A stretch of 6,630 bases of DNA. It comes from an uncultured Gammaproteobacteria bacterium (lineage in GTDB: Bacteria > Pseudomonadota > Gammaproteobacteria > Nitrosococcales > Methylophagaceae). Location: assembly GCA_913058195.1 (NCBI GenBank), contig CAJXPP010000120.1, forward strand, positions 1 through 6,630, written 5' to 3'. Each line of letters begins with the position of its first letter. The stretch's first letter is position 1. Below are positions 6,608-6,630 of the stretch, piece by piece. A program made the translations under genes and the position numbers. The notes beneath the pieces were generated by a model that worked only from the letters and a program-made list of their open reading frames with translations, was not told the DNA's origin and did no database searches.

Positions 6608-6630
6608 TTAGGTTGCGGCTGTCCATATCA

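Noticed and set aside
6594..6630. Terminator or right-end adapter after the diguanylate cyclase gene
   Set aside because: The 14-base palindrome is not followed by a T tract. The final 23 bases do not match the Nextera mosaic end beyond a chance CTGTC.

Overview
The window holds a complete five-gene biotin-synthesis operon, bioB-bioF-bioH-bioC-bioD, read right to left on the minus strand (positions 4730 down to 244). To its right, on the plus strand, are comF and a diguanylate cyclase gene. To its left is the 3' end of a glutathione S-transferase-like gene, cut off by the sequence end. The first 32 bases are not genomic: they match the Illumina Nextera (Tn5) read-1 adapter minus its first T, so the left edge is a library or assembly boundary.

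The gene order, the use of BioC plus BioH to make the pimeloyl-ACP precursor, and the bioB/comF divergent pair all point to a gammaproteobacterium of the broad Pseudomonas/Methylophaga/Thiotrichales kind. It is not an enteric: in E. coli bioH lies apart from the bio cluster and bioA diverges from bioB. Base composition is AT-leaning (roughly 40% GC by eye) and looks uniform across the window, with no sign of recent transfer. I would not name a genus from this sequence.

Layout: 1-32 adapter; 33-211 GST-like C-terminus (+); 212-243 short convergent spacer with a weak hairpin that could end the bio transcript; 244-4730 bio operon (-), with every junction overlapping or within one base; 4731-4766 a very short divergent spacer; 4767-5483 comF (+); 5526-6602 GAF-like/GGDEF diguanylate cyclase (+); 6603-6630 nothing recognised.

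Together the bio genes cover most of biotin synthesis. BioC methylates malonyl-ACP so that fatty-acid synthesis can extend it, BioH removes the methyl ester to give pimeloyl-ACP, BioF makes 7-keto-8-aminopelargonate, BioD closes the ureido ring of dethiobiotin and BioB inserts sulfur. BioA (KAPA to DAPA) and the regulator/ligase BirA are not in the window. Known catalytic residues are intact in all five proteins. I found no novel system here. The points worth a second look are the adapter, the tiny bioB/comF spacer with a perfect TATAAT lying inside comF, and the soluble GGDEF protein whose sensor domain is not firmly assigned.
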